Part shown: one piece after another, positions 1-10,376 of the stretch
Numbering within the stretch: the stretch's first letter is position 1
Layout of the letters: each line of letters begins with the position of its first letter
NCBI GenBank assembly: GCA_973895155.1
Contig: OZ316897.1
Location: forward strand, 23,612,177-23,676,176
Length of the DNA stretch: 64,000 nucleotides
Direction of reading: 5' to 3'
DNA from: Marsupella aquatica
Lineage: Eukaryota > Marchantiophyta
Program-made: the position numbers and the translations under genes
The notes under the pieces: generated by a model
What the model was told of the DNA's origin: nothing
Seen by the model: the letters and a program-made list of their open reading frames with translations, nothing else
Databases searched by the model: none

Positions 1-4
1 CTGT

Positions 5-45
5 AAACCCTAAACCATAAACCCTAAACCCTAAACGCTAACCCT
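5..45 (+). repeat. Degenerate plant-type telomere tract at unit head
   Basis: Six tandem heptamer-like words: aaaccct, aaaccat, aaaccct, aaaccct, aaacgct and a shortened aaccct. The consensus is CCCTAAA/TTTAGGG, the Arabidopsis-type telomere repeat. The same tract with the same two imperfect words recurs at the head of every other unit whose head is present (about 51 in all). It is therefore a fixed part of the satellite and not a chromosome end. It is followed by a T-rich tract at 45-58. Whether it binds telomere-repeat proteins is unknown. Confidence 0.93.
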
Positions 46-58
46 TTTTTTTCTTTTT
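45..58 (+). repeat. T-rich tract after the telomere-like head
   Basis: A short oligo-T tract broken by one C (eight or nine T, then C, then five T). It is conserved in the other units and separates the telomere-like words from the dyad-rich region. It is the strongest A/T tract in a unit otherwise dominated by C runs. Confidence 0.8.
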
Positions 59-73
59 GCTATACTTGTCAAA

Positions 74-124
74 AAAACGTGCTAGGCGAGCACGTAACGT
101 TCCAAAACGTGCTATTTGCGCAAA
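74..124 (+). repeat. Cluster of dyads and a direct repeat in the unit head
   Basis: The inverted repeat acgtgct (77-83) and agcacgt (89-95) forms a 7-bp stem with the 5-base loop aggcg. It is followed by the palindrome aacgtt (96-101). The 11-base word aaaacgtgcta occurs at 74-84 and again at 104-114, a 30-bp direct repeat. The tract closes with the perfect 10-bp palindrome tttgcgcaaa (115-124). It recurs essentially unchanged in the other complete units. Such symmetry suits dimeric protein binding or cruciform extrusion, but no known binding site is recognised. Confidence 0.8.
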
Positions 125-221
125 TCCACCAAAATGAAACGTTTTACCAATACTTTAAAAAAGTCAAAATTACATAAAAAGCCAACTACTCGTACCCCTA
201 GTTGTGATCACCTCGTCGCGA
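125..221 (+). repeat. Unique-looking part of the unit head
   Basis: About 100 bp of A-rich and mixed sequence with no internal repetition, containing the palindromes tgatca (205-210) and tcgcga (215-220). I recognise no promoter, terminator or RNA element. It is the same in all units whose head is present. Confidence 0.6.
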
Positions 222-276
222 TAGGAGCGTGGACTCACTCCTAGTATGCATACATTGGGGGTGATTCACCCCCAAT
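222..276 (+). repeat. Three consecutive inverted repeats at the head/array junction
   Basis: Three dyads abut without spacing: taggag (222-227) with ctccta (238-243) and a 10-base loop; the perfect palindrome gtatgcatac (244-253); and an inverted repeat at 254-276 with 11-bp arms (attgggggtga and its complement) around one central base. The whole 55 bp is thus made of dyad symmetry, placed just before the 121-bp monomers begin. The only altered copy I found is in the indel-rich unit, where four bases are lost at 24484-24490. Confidence 0.85.
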
Positions 277-296
277 CTTGACCATCCTCACCCCCA

Positions 297-901
297 ATGC
301 ACGCACCCCCAAAACTGGGGGCCACCCTCACCCTCAACCCCCATGGAACCCCTCCCCCACCCTCACCCCCAGCTCGTTACACCCCCAATGCTACATTAGG
401 GTTGCACACGCCCCCATGTGCACGCACCCCCAAAATTGGGGGCCACCCTCACCCTCAACCCCCATGGAACCCCTCCCCCTCCCTCACCCCCAGCTCGTTA
501 CACCCCCAATGCTCAATTAGGGTTGCACACGCCCCCATGTGCACGCACCCCCAAAACTGGGGGCCACCCTCACCCTCAACCCCCATGGAACCCCTCCCCC
601 TCCCTCACCCCCTGCTCGTTACACCCCCAATGCTACAGTAGGGTTGCACACGCCCCCATGTGCACGCACCCCCAAAACTGGGGGCCACCCTCACCCTCAA
701 CCCCCATGGAACCCCTCCCCCACCCTCACCCCCAGCTCGTTACACCCCCAATGCTCAATTAGGGTTGCACAGGCCCCCATGTGCACGCACCCCCAAAACT
801 GGGGGCCACCCTCACCCTCAACCCCCATGGAACCCCTCCCCCACCCTCACCCCCAGCTCGTTACACCCCCAAAAGCTACAGTAGGGTGGCACTCGCCCCC
901 T
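297..901 (+). repeat. Five 121-bp C-rich monomers of a short type A unit
   Basis: Monomers start at 297, 418, 539, 660 and 781, each beginning near tgcacgcaccccc. Inside each are a ccccca/tggggg mini-dyad (fully dyadic as cccccaaaattggggg in monomer 2), ccatgg, the C-rich block ctcccccaccctcaccccc or its ctcccccctccctc-like variant, agctcgttacaccccc, and an attaggg or cagtaggg junction. The last monomer has aaaagctacag in place of aatgctacag, one base longer, and marks the array end. Other short units have the same five-monomer layout and long units have thirteen. Confidence 0.95.
349..370 (-). other. Putative G-quadruplex / i-motif site, one per 121-bp monomer
   Basis: The plus strand has four closely spaced C runs (4, 5, 3 and 5 bases) separated by T, A and TCA. 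The minus strand therefore has G5, G3, G5 and G4 with loops of 3, 1 and 1 bases, fitting the G3+N1-7 quadruplex rule with very short loops. The pattern recurs every 121 bp; where A replaces T in the second spacer of type A monomers 2 and 3 the rule still holds. Further G5 and G3 runs lie beside it (minus-strand complement of 330-345). Folding itself is inferred. Confidence 0.75.
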
Positions 902-1000
902 GGTACACGCACCCCGAAAATTGCGGGGTACCCCCACCCCTAGCCCCTCCAAAATGCGCACACAACAAACTGGGGGTCAAACTCACCCCCAATATTCAAT
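902..1000 (+). repeat. Diverged sixth monomer closing the array
   Basis: The start ggtacacgcaccccgaaaa aligns with gtgcacgcacccccaaaac of the normal monomers. Similarity then fades through a ccccacccctagcccctcc segment and a tgcgcacacaacaaac segment. It ends with the A/B diagnostic site: aaactgggggtc in A tails, aaactcggggtc in B tails. Every short and long unit has exactly one copy, so it behaves as a fixed boundary of the array. Confidence 0.8.
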
Positions 1001-1003
1001 AAT

Positions 1004-1030
1004 CATACCAGTACTTAAAAAACTGGTATG
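1004..1030 (+). repeat. Tail hairpin followed by cacatgtg palindrome
   Basis: The arms cataccagt (1004-1012) and actggtatg (1022-1030) form a perfect 9-bp stem with a 9-base A-rich loop. The 8-bp palindrome cacatgtg follows at 1032-1039. The block lies about 25 bp before the next unit's telomere-like head and is present in the other units. It lacks a T tail of bacterial terminator type. Confidence 0.85.
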
Positions 1031-1055
1031 CCACATGTGAAAACTGGGGATGACA

Positions 1056-2110
1056 CTGTAAACCCTAAACCATAAACCCTAAACCCTAAACGCTAACCCT
1101 TTTTTTTCTTTTTGCTATACTTGTCAAAAAAACGTGCTAGGCGAGCACGTAACGTTCCAAAACGTGCTATTTGCGCAAATCCACCAAAATGAAACGTTTT
1201 ACCAATACTTTAAAAAAGTCAAAATTACATAAAAAGCCAACTACTCGTACCCCTAGTTGTGATCACCTCGTCGCGATAGGAGCGTGGACTCACTCCTAGT
1301 ATGCATACATTGGGGGTGATTCACCCCCAATCTTGACCATCCTCACCCCCAATGCACGCACCCCCAAAACTGGGGGCCACCCTCACCCTCAACCCCCATG
1401 GAACCCCTCCCCCACCCTCACCCCCAGCTCGTTACACCCCCAATGCTACATTAGGGTTGCACAGGCCCCCATGTGCACGCACCCCCAAAACTGGGGGCCA
1501 TCCTCACCCTCAACCCCCATGGAACCCCTCCCCCACCCTCACCCCCAGCTCGTTACACCCCCAATGCTCAATTAGGGTTGCACACGCCCCCATGTGCACG
1601 CACCCCCAAAACTGGGGGCCACCCTCACCCTCAACCCCCATGGAACCCCTCCCCCACCCTCACCCCCAGCTCGTTACACCCCCAATGCTCAATTAGGGTT
1701 GCACACGCCCCCATGTGCACGCACCCCCAAAACTGGGGGCCATCCTCACCCTCAACCCCCATGGAACCCCTCCCCCACCCTCACCCCCAGCTCGTTACAC
1801 CCCCAATGCTCAATTAGGGTTGCACACGCCCCCATGTGCACGCACCCCCAAAACTGGGGGCCACCCTCACCCTCAACCCCCATGGAACCCCTCCCCCACC
1901 CTCACCCCCAGCTCGTTACACCCCCAAAAGCTACAGTAAGGTGGCACTCGCCCCCTGGTACACGCACCCCGAAAATTGCGGGGTACCCCCACCCCTAGCC
2001 CCTCCAAAATGCGCACACAACAAACTCGGGGTCAAACTCACCCCCAATATTCAATAATCATACCAGTACTTAAAAAACTGGTATGCCACATGTGAAAACT
2101 GGGGATGACA
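1056..2110 (+). repeat. Short unit B1 with a private substitution
   Basis: 1055-bp B1 unit with ccatcc sites in monomers 2 and 4. It carries the only isolated base change I noticed among otherwise identical units: ctacagtaag where all others have ctacagtagg, at 1939 near the end of monomer 5. Confidence 0.9.
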
Positions 2111-5100
2111 CTGTAAACCCTAAACCATAAACCCTAAACCCTAAACGCTAACCCTTTTTTTTCTTTTTGCTATACTTGTCAAAAAAACGTGCTAGGCGAG
2201 CACGTAACGTTCCAAAACGTGCTATTTGCGCAAATCCACCAAAATGAAACGTTTTACCAATACTTTAAAAAAGTCAAAATTACATAAAAAGCCAACTACT
2301 CGTACCCCTAGTTGTGATCACCTCGTCGCGATAGGAGCGTGGACTCACTCCTAGTATGCATACATTGGGGGTGATTCACCCCCAATCTTGACCATCCTCA
2401 CCCCCAATGCACGCACCCCCAAAACTGGGGGCCACCCTCACCCTCAACCCCCATGGAACCCCTCCCCCACCCTCACCCCCAGCTCGTTACACCCCCAATG
2501 CTACATTAGGGTTGCACACGCCCCCATGTGCACGCACCCCCAAAATTGGGGGCCACCCTCACCCTCAACCCCCATGGAACCCCTCCCCCTCCCTCACCCC
2601 CAGCTCGTTACACCCCCAATGCTCAATTAGGGTTGCACACGCCCCCATGTGCACGCACCCCCAAAACTGGGGGCCACCCTCACCCTCAACCCCCATGGAA
2701 CCCCTCCCCCTCCCTCACCCCCTGCTCGTTACACCCCCAATGCTACAGTAGGGTTGCACACGCCCCCATGTGCACGCACCCCCAAAACTGGGGGCCACCC
2801 TCACCCTCAACCCCCATGGAACCCCTCCCCCACCCTCACCCCCAGCTCGTTACACCCCCAATGCTCAATTAGGGTTGCACAGGCCCCCATGTGCACGCAC
2901 CCCCAAAACTGGGGGCCACCCTCACCCTCAACCCCCATGGAACCCCTCCCCCACCCTCACCCCCAGCTCGTTACACCCCCAAAAGCTACAGTAGGGTGGC
3001 ACTCGCCCCCTGGTACACGCACCCCGAAAATTGCGGGGTACCCCCACCCCTAGCCCCTCCAAAATGCGCACACAACAAACTGGGGGTCAAACTCACCCCC
3101 AATATTCAATAATCATACCAGTACTTAAAAAACTGGTATGCCACATGTGAAAACTGGGGATGACACTGTAAACCCTAAACCATAAACCCTAAACCCTAAA
3201 CGCTAACCCTTTTTTTTCTTTTTGCTATACTTGTCAAAAAAACGTGCTAGGCGAGCACGTAACGTTCCAAAACGTGCTATTTGCGCAAATCCACCAAAAT
3301 GAAACGTTTTACCAATACTTTAAAAAAGTCAAAATTACATAAAAAGCCAACTACTCGTACCCCTAGTTGTGATCACCTCGTCGCGATAGGAGCGTGGACT
3401 CACTCCTAGTATGCATACATTGGGGGTGATTCACCCCCAATCTTGACCATCCTCACCCCCAATGCACGCACCCCCAAAACTGGGGGCCACCCTCACCCTC
3501 AACCCCCATGGAACCCCTCCCCCACCCTCACCCCCAGCTCGTTACACCCCCAATGCTACATTAGGGTTGCACAGGCCCCCATGTGCACGCACCCCCAAAA
3601 CTGGGGGCCATCCTCACCCTCAACCCCCATGGAACCCCTCCCCCACCCTCACCCCCAGCTCGTTACACCCCCAATGCTCAATTAGGGTTGCACACGCCCC
3701 CATGTGCACGCACCCCCAAAACTGGGGGCCACCCTCACCCTCAACCCCCATGGAACCCCTCCCCCACCCTCACCCCCAGCTCGTTACACCCCCAATGCTC
3801 AATTAGGGTTGCACACGCCCCCATGTGCACGCACCCCCAAAACTGGGGGCCATCCTCACCCTCAACCCCCATGGAACCCCTCCCCCACCCTCACCCCCAG
3901 CTCGTTACACCCCCAATGCTCAATTAGGGTTGCACACGCCCCCATGTGCACGCACCCCCAAAACTGGGGGCCACCCTCACCCTCAACCCCCATGGAACCC
4001 CTCCCCCACCCTCACCCCCAGCTCGTTACACCCCCAAAAGCTACAGTAGGGTGGCACTCGCCCCCTGGTACACGCACCCCGAAAATTGCGGGGTACCCCC
4101 ACCCCTAGCCCCTCCAAAATGCGCACACAACAAACTCGGGGTCAAACTCACCCCCAATATTCAATAATCATACCAGTACTTAAAAAACTGGTATGCCACA
4201 TGTGAAAACTGGGGATGACACTGTAAACCCTAAACCATAAACCCTAAACCCTAAACGCTAACCCTTTTTTTTCTTTTTGCTATACTTGTCAAAAAAACGT
4301 GCTAGGCGAGCACGTAACGTTCCAAAACGTGCTATTTGCGCAAATCCACCAAAATGAAACGTTTTACCAATACTTTAAAAAAGTCAAAATTACATAAAAA
4401 GCCAACTACTCGTACCCCTAGTTGTGATCACCTCGTCGCGATAGGAGCGTGGACTCACTCCTAGTATGCATACATTGGGGGTGATTCACCCCCAATCTTG
4501 ACCATCCTCACCCCCAATGCACGCACCCCCAAAACTGGGGGCCACCCTCACCCTCAACCCCCATGGAACCCCTCCCCCACCCTCACCCCCAGCTCGTTAC
4601 ACCCCCAATGCTACATTAGGGTTGCACACGCCCCCATGTGCACGCACCCCCAAAATTGGGGGCCACCCTCACCCTCAACCCCCATGGAACCCCTCCCCCT
4701 CCCTCACCCCCAGCTCGTTACACCCCCAATGCTCAATTAGGGTTGCACACGCCCCCATGTGCACGCACCCCCAAAACTGGGGGCCACCCTCACCCTCAAC
4801 CCCCATGGAACCCCTCCCCCTCCCTCACCCCCTGCTCGTTACACCCCCAATGCTACAGTAGGGTTGCACACGCCCCCATGTGCACGCACCCCCAAAACTG
4901 GGGGCCACCCTCACCCTCAACCCCCATGGAACCCCTCCCCCACCCTCACCCCCAGCTCGTTACACCCCCAATGCTCAATTAGGGTTGCACAGGCCCCCAT
5001 GTGCACGCACCCCCAAAACTGGGGGCCACCCTCACCCTCAACCCCCATGGAACCCCTCCCCCACCCTCACCCCCAGCTCGTTACACCCCCAAAAGCTACA

Positions 5101-5275
5101 GTAGGGTGGCACTCGCCCCCTGGTACACGCACCCCGAAAATTGCGGGGTACCCCCACCCCTAGCCCCTCCAAAATGCGCACACAACAAACTGGGGGTCAA
5201 ACTCACCCCCAATATTCAATAATCATACCAGTACTTAAAAAACTGGTATGCCACATGTGAAAACTGGGGATGACA

Positions 5276-7298
5276 CTGTAAACCCTAAACCATAAACCCT
5301 AAACCCTAAACGCTAACCCTTTTTTTTCTTTTTGCTATACTTGTCAAAAAAACGTGCTAGGCGAGCACGTAACGTTCCAAAACGTGCTATTTGCGCAAAT
5401 CCACCAAAATGAAACGTTTTACCAATACTTTAAAAAAGTCAAAATTACATAAAAAGCCAACTACTCGTACCCCTAGTTGTGATCACCTCGTCGCGATAGG
5501 AGCGTGGACTCACTCCTAGTATGCATACATTGGGGGTGATTCACCCCCAATCTTGACCATCCTCACCCCCAATGCACGCACCCCCAAAACTGGGGGCCAC
5601 CCTCACCCTCAACCCCCATGGAACCCCTCCCCCACCCTCACCCCCAGCTCGTTACACCCCCAATGCTACATTAGGGTTGCACAGGCCCCCATGTGCACGC
5701 ACCCCCAAAACTGGGGGCCATCCTCACCCTCAACCCCCATGGAACCCCTCCCCCACCCTCACCCCCAGCTCGTTACACCCCCAATGCTCAATTAGGGTTG
5801 CACACGCCCCCATGTGCACGCACCCCCAAAACTGGGGGCCACCCTCACCCTCAACCCCCATGGAACCCCTCCCCCACCCTCACCCCCAGCTCGTTACACC
5901 CCCAATGCTCAATTAGGGTTGCACACGCCCCCATGTGCACGCACCCCCAAAACTGGGGGCCATCCTCACCCTCAACCCCCATGGAACCCCTCCCCCACCC
6001 TCACCCCCAGCTCGTTACACCCCCAATGCTCAATTAGGGTTGCACACGCCCCCATGTGCACGCACCCCCAAAACTGGGGGCCACCCTCACCCTCAACCCC
6101 CATGGAACCCCTCCCCCACCCTCACCCCCAGCTCGTTACACCCCCAATGCTACAGTAGGGTTGCACACGCCCCCATGTGCACGCACCCCCAAAATTGGGG
6201 GCCACCCTCACCCTCAACCCCCATGGAACCCCTCCCCCTCCCTCACCCCCAGCTCGTTACACCCCCAATGCTCAATTAGGGTTGCACACGCCCCCATGTG
6301 CACGCACCCCCAAAACTGGGGGCCACCCTCACCCTCAACCCCCATGGAACCCCTCCCCCTCCCTCACCCCCTGCTCGTTACACCCCCAATGCTACAGTAG
6401 GGTTGCACACGCCCCCATGTGCACGCACCCCCAAAACTGGGGGCCACCCTCACCCTCAACCCCCATGGAACCCCTCCCCCTCCCTCACCCCCAGCTCGTT
6501 ACACCCCCAATGCTCAATTAGGGTTGCACACGCCCCCATGTGCACGCACCCCCAAAACTGGGGGCCACCCTCACCCTCAACCCCCATGGAACCCCTCCCC
6601 CACCCTCACCCCCAGCTCGTTACACCCCCAATGCTCAATTAGGGTTGCACACGCCCCCATGTGCACGCACCCCCAAAACTGGGGGCCATCCTCACCCTCA
6701 ACCCCCATGGAACCCCTCCCCCACCCTCACCCCCAGCTCGTTACACCCCCAATGCTCAATTAGGGTTGCACACGCCCCCATGTGCACGCACCCCCAAAAC
6801 TGGGGGCCACCCTCACCCTCAACCCCCATGGAACCCCTCCCCCACCCTCACCCCCAGCTCGTTACACCCCCAATGCTACAGTAGGGTTGCACACGCCCCC
6901 ATGTGCACGCACCCCCAAAACTGGGGGCCATCCTCACCCTCAACCCCCATGGAACCCCTCCCCCACCCTCACCCCCAGCTCGTTACACCCCCAATGCTCA
7001 ATTAGGGTTGCACAGGCCCCCATGTGCACGCACCCCCAAAACTGGGGGCCACCCTCACCCTCAACCCCCATGGAACCCCTCCCCCACCCTCACCCCCAGC
7101 TCGTTACACCCCCAAAAGCTACAGTAGGGTGGCACTCGCCCCCTGGTACACGCACCCCGAAAATTGCGGGGTACCCCCACCCCTAGCCCCTCCAAAATGC
7201 GCACACAACAAACTGGGGGTCAAACTCACCCCCAATATTCAATAATCATACCAGTACTTAAAAAACTGGTATGCCACATGTGAAAACTGGGGATGACA
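5276..7298 (+). repeat. Long unit L-a, 13 monomers
   Basis: 2023 bp with monomers starting from 5572 to 7024 in 121-bp steps. It starts as B (cacagg after monomer 1) and ends as A (cacagg before monomer 13, tail aaactgggggtc). Monomer 6 has the aaaatt site and monomer 7 the cccctgctcg site that otherwise mark monomers 2 and 3 of type A. Monomer 12 keeps the B-type ccatcc site, so the B-to-A switch lies within or just after monomer 12. Confidence 0.95.
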
Positions 7299-8353
7299 CT
7301 GTAAACCCTAAACCATAAACCCTAAACCCTAAACGCTAACCCTTTTTTTTCTTTTTGCTATACTTGTCAAAAAAACGTGCTAGGCGAGCACGTAACGTTC
7401 CAAAACGTGCTATTTGCGCAAATCCACCAAAATGAAACGTTTTACCAATACTTTAAAAAAGTCAAAATTACATAAAAAGCCAACTACTCGTACCCCTAGT
7501 TGTGATCACCTCGTCGCGATAGGAGCGTGGACTCACTCCTAGTATGCATACATTGGGGGTGATTCACCCCCAATCTTGACCATCCTCACCCCCAATGCAC
7601 GCACCCCCAAAACTGGGGGCCACCCTCACCCTCAACCCCCATGGAACCCCTCCCCCACCCTCACCCCCAGCTCGTTACACCCCCAATGCTACATTAGGGT
7701 TGCACACGCCCCCATGTGCACGCACCCCCAAAATTGGGGGCCACCCTCACCCTCAACCCCCATGGAACCCCTCCCCCTCCCTCACCCCCAGCTCGTTACA
7801 CCCCCAATGCTCAATTAGGGTTGCACACGCCCCCATGTGCACGCACCCCCAAAACTGGGGGCCACCCTCACCCTCAACCCCCATGGAACCCCTCCCCCTC
7901 CCTCACCCCCTGCTCGTTACACCCCCAATGCTACAGTAGGGTTGCACACGCCCCCATGTGCACGCACCCCCAAAACTGGGGGCCACCCTCACCCTCAACC
8001 CCCATGGAACCCCTCCCCCACCCTCACCCCCAGCTCGTTACACCCCCAATGCTCAATTAGGGTTGCACAGGCCCCCATGTGCACGCACCCCCAAAACTGG
8101 GGGCCACCCTCACCCTCAACCCCCATGGAACCCCTCCCCCACCCTCACCCCCAGCTCGTTACACCCCCAAAAGCTACAGTAGGGTGGCACTCGCCCCCTG
8201 GTACACGCACCCCGAAAATTGCGGGGTACCCCCACCCCTAGCCCCTCCAAAATGCGCACACAACAAACTGGGGGTCAAACTCACCCCCAATATTCAATAA
8301 TCATACCAGTACTTAAAAAACTGGTATGCCACATGTGAAAACTGGGGATGACA
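7299..8353 (+). repeat. Short unit A
   Basis: 1055 bp, type A by all diagnostic sites, lying between two long units. Confidence 0.95.
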
Positions 8354-10376
8354 CTGTAAACCCTAAACCATAAACCCTAAACCCTAAACGCTAACCCTTT
8401 TTTTTCTTTTTGCTATACTTGTCAAAAAAACGTGCTAGGCGAGCACGTAACGTTCCAAAACGTGCTATTTGCGCAAATCCACCAAAATGAAACGTTTTAC
8501 CAATACTTTAAAAAAGTCAAAATTACATAAAAAGCCAACTACTCGTACCCCTAGTTGTGATCACCTCGTCGCGATAGGAGCGTGGACTCACTCCTAGTAT
8601 GCATACATTGGGGGTGATTCACCCCCAATCTTGACCATCCTCACCCCCAATGCACGCACCCCCAAAACTGGGGGCCACCCTCACCCTCAACCCCCATGGA
8701 ACCCCTCCCCCACCCTCACCCCCAGCTCGTTACACCCCCAATGCTACATTAGGGTTGCACAGGCCCCCATGTGCACGCACCCCCAAAACTGGGGGCCATC
8801 CTCACCCTCAACCCCCATGGAACCCCTCCCCCACCCTCACCCCCAGCTCGTTACACCCCCAATGCTCAATTAGGGTTGCACACGCCCCCATGTGCACGCA
8901 CCCCCAAAACTGGGGGCCACCCTCACCCTCAACCCCCATGGAACCCCTCCCCCACCCTCACCCCCAGCTCGTTACACCCCCAATGCTCAATTAGGGTTGC
9001 ACACGCCCCCATGTGCACGCACCCCCAAAACTGGGGGCCATCCTCACCCTCAACCCCCATGGAACCCCTCCCCCACCCTCACCCCCAGCTCGTTACACCC
9101 CCAATGCTCAATTAGGGTTGCACACGCCCCCATGTGCACGCACCCCCAAAACTGGGGGCCACCCTCACCCTCAACCCCCATGGAACCCCTCCCCCACCCT
9201 CACCCCCAGCTCGTTACACCCCCAATGCTACAGTAGGGTTGCACACGCCCCCATGTGCACGCACCCCCAAAATTGGGGGCCACCCTCACCCTCAACCCCC
9301 ATGGAACCCCTCCCCCTCCCTCACCCCCAGCTCGTTACACCCCCAATGCTCAATTAGGGTTGCACACGCCCCCATGTGCACGCACCCCCAAAACTGGGGG
9401 CCACCCTCACCCTCAACCCCCATGGAACCCCTCCCCCTCCCTCACCCCCTGCTCGTTACACCCCCAATGCTACAGTAGGGTTGCACACGCCCCCATGTGC
9501 ACGCACCCCCAAAACTGGGGGCCACCCTCACCCTCAACCCCCATGGAACCCCTCCCCCTCCCTCACCCCCAGCTCGTTACACCCCCAATGCTCAATTAGG
9601 GTTGCACACGCCCCCATGTGCACGCACCCCCAAAACTGGGGGCCACCCTCACCCTCAACCCCCATGGAACCCCTCCCCCACCCTCACCCCCAGCTCGTTA
9701 CACCCCCAATGCTCAATTAGGGTTGCACACGCCCCCATGTGCACGCACCCCCAAAACTGGGGGCCATCCTCACCCTCAACCCCCATGGAACCCCTCCCCC
9801 ACCCTCACCCCCAGCTCGTTACACCCCCAATGCTCAATTAGGGTTGCACACGCCCCCATGTGCACGCACCCCCAAAACTGGGGGCCACCCTCACCCTCAA
9901 CCCCCATGGAACCCCTCCCCCACCCTCACCCCCAGCTCGTTACACCCCCAATGCTACAGTAGGGTTGCACACGCCCCCATGTGCACGCACCCCCAAAACT
10001 GGGGGCCACCCTCACCCTCAACCCCCATGGAACCCCTCCCCCACCCTCACCCCCAGCTCGTTACACCCCCAATGCTCAATTAGGGTTGCACAGGCCCCCA
10101 TGTGCACGCACCCCCAAAACTGGGGGCCACCCTCACCCTCAACCCCCATGGAACCCCTCCCCCACCCTCACCCCCAGCTCGTTACACCCCCAAAAGCTAC
10201 AGTAGGGTGGCACTCGCCCCCTGGTACACGCACCCCGAAAATTGCGGGGTACCCCCACCCCTAGCCCCTCCAAAATGCGCACACAACAAACTGGGGGTCA
10301 AACTCACCCCCAATATTCAATAATCATACCAGTACTTAAAAAACTGGTATGCCACATGTGAAAACTGGGGATGACA
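8354..10376 (+). repeat. Long unit L-b, 13 monomers
   Basis: 2023 bp. As L-a up to monomer 11, but monomer 12 has ccaccc in place of ccatcc. Monomers 12-13 and the tail are therefore identical in type to monomers 4-5 of a short A unit. The B-to-A switch is about one monomer earlier than in L-a. Confidence 0.94.

Larger units (their letters stand above)
1..5275 (+). repeat. Five short units, order A B1 A B1 A
   Basis: Five 1055-bp units. Units 1-1055, 2111-3165 and 4221-5275 are type A: monomer 2 carries aaaattggggg, monomer 3 carries cccctgctcg, and the tail reads aaactgggggtc. Units 1056-2110 and 3166-4220 are B subtype B1. They share the B tail aaactcggggtc, but monomer 3 ends ctcaattaggg, where all other complete B units end ctacagtaggg. 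B1 is seen only here; the truncated unit at 21721 could be another copy. Confidence 0.95.

Noticed and set aside
1-45. True telomere or chromosome end
   Set aside because: The tract is short, degenerate, recurs inside every unit and is followed by tens of kb of more satellite.
45-70. T-rich tract and tatact word as a promoter
   Set aside because: No start-site context, no downstream gene and no recognisable promoter partner element.
297-901. CRISPR-like periodic repeat
   Set aside because: The full 121-bp period is repeated with no unique spacers, there are no cas genes, and the unit context is a eukaryotic-type satellite.
278-1002. Many overlapping Pro/His/Thr-rich open frames of 73-134 codons in each unit, often starting with Met-His-Ala-Pro-Pro-Lys
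   Set aside because: They are different frames of the same C-rich monomer. Since 121 is not a multiple of 3, each monomer shifts the frame and the same stop returns after about three monomers. They recur identically in all units, overlap each other, often need GTG starts, and show no domain or codon preference.
1004-1030. Transcription terminator
   Set aside because: The hairpin is not followed by a T tract, and no gene lies upstream.
1-1055. Ribosomal DNA intergenic spacer
   Set aside because: Spacers of rDNA also hold subrepeats, but no rRNA sequence appears in 64 kb, far longer than a usual rDNA period.
1-1055. Helitron, LTR element or MITE as the unit
   Set aside because: The tail hairpin is suggestive, but there is no CTRR end after it, no terminal repeats, no target-site duplications and no coding remnant.
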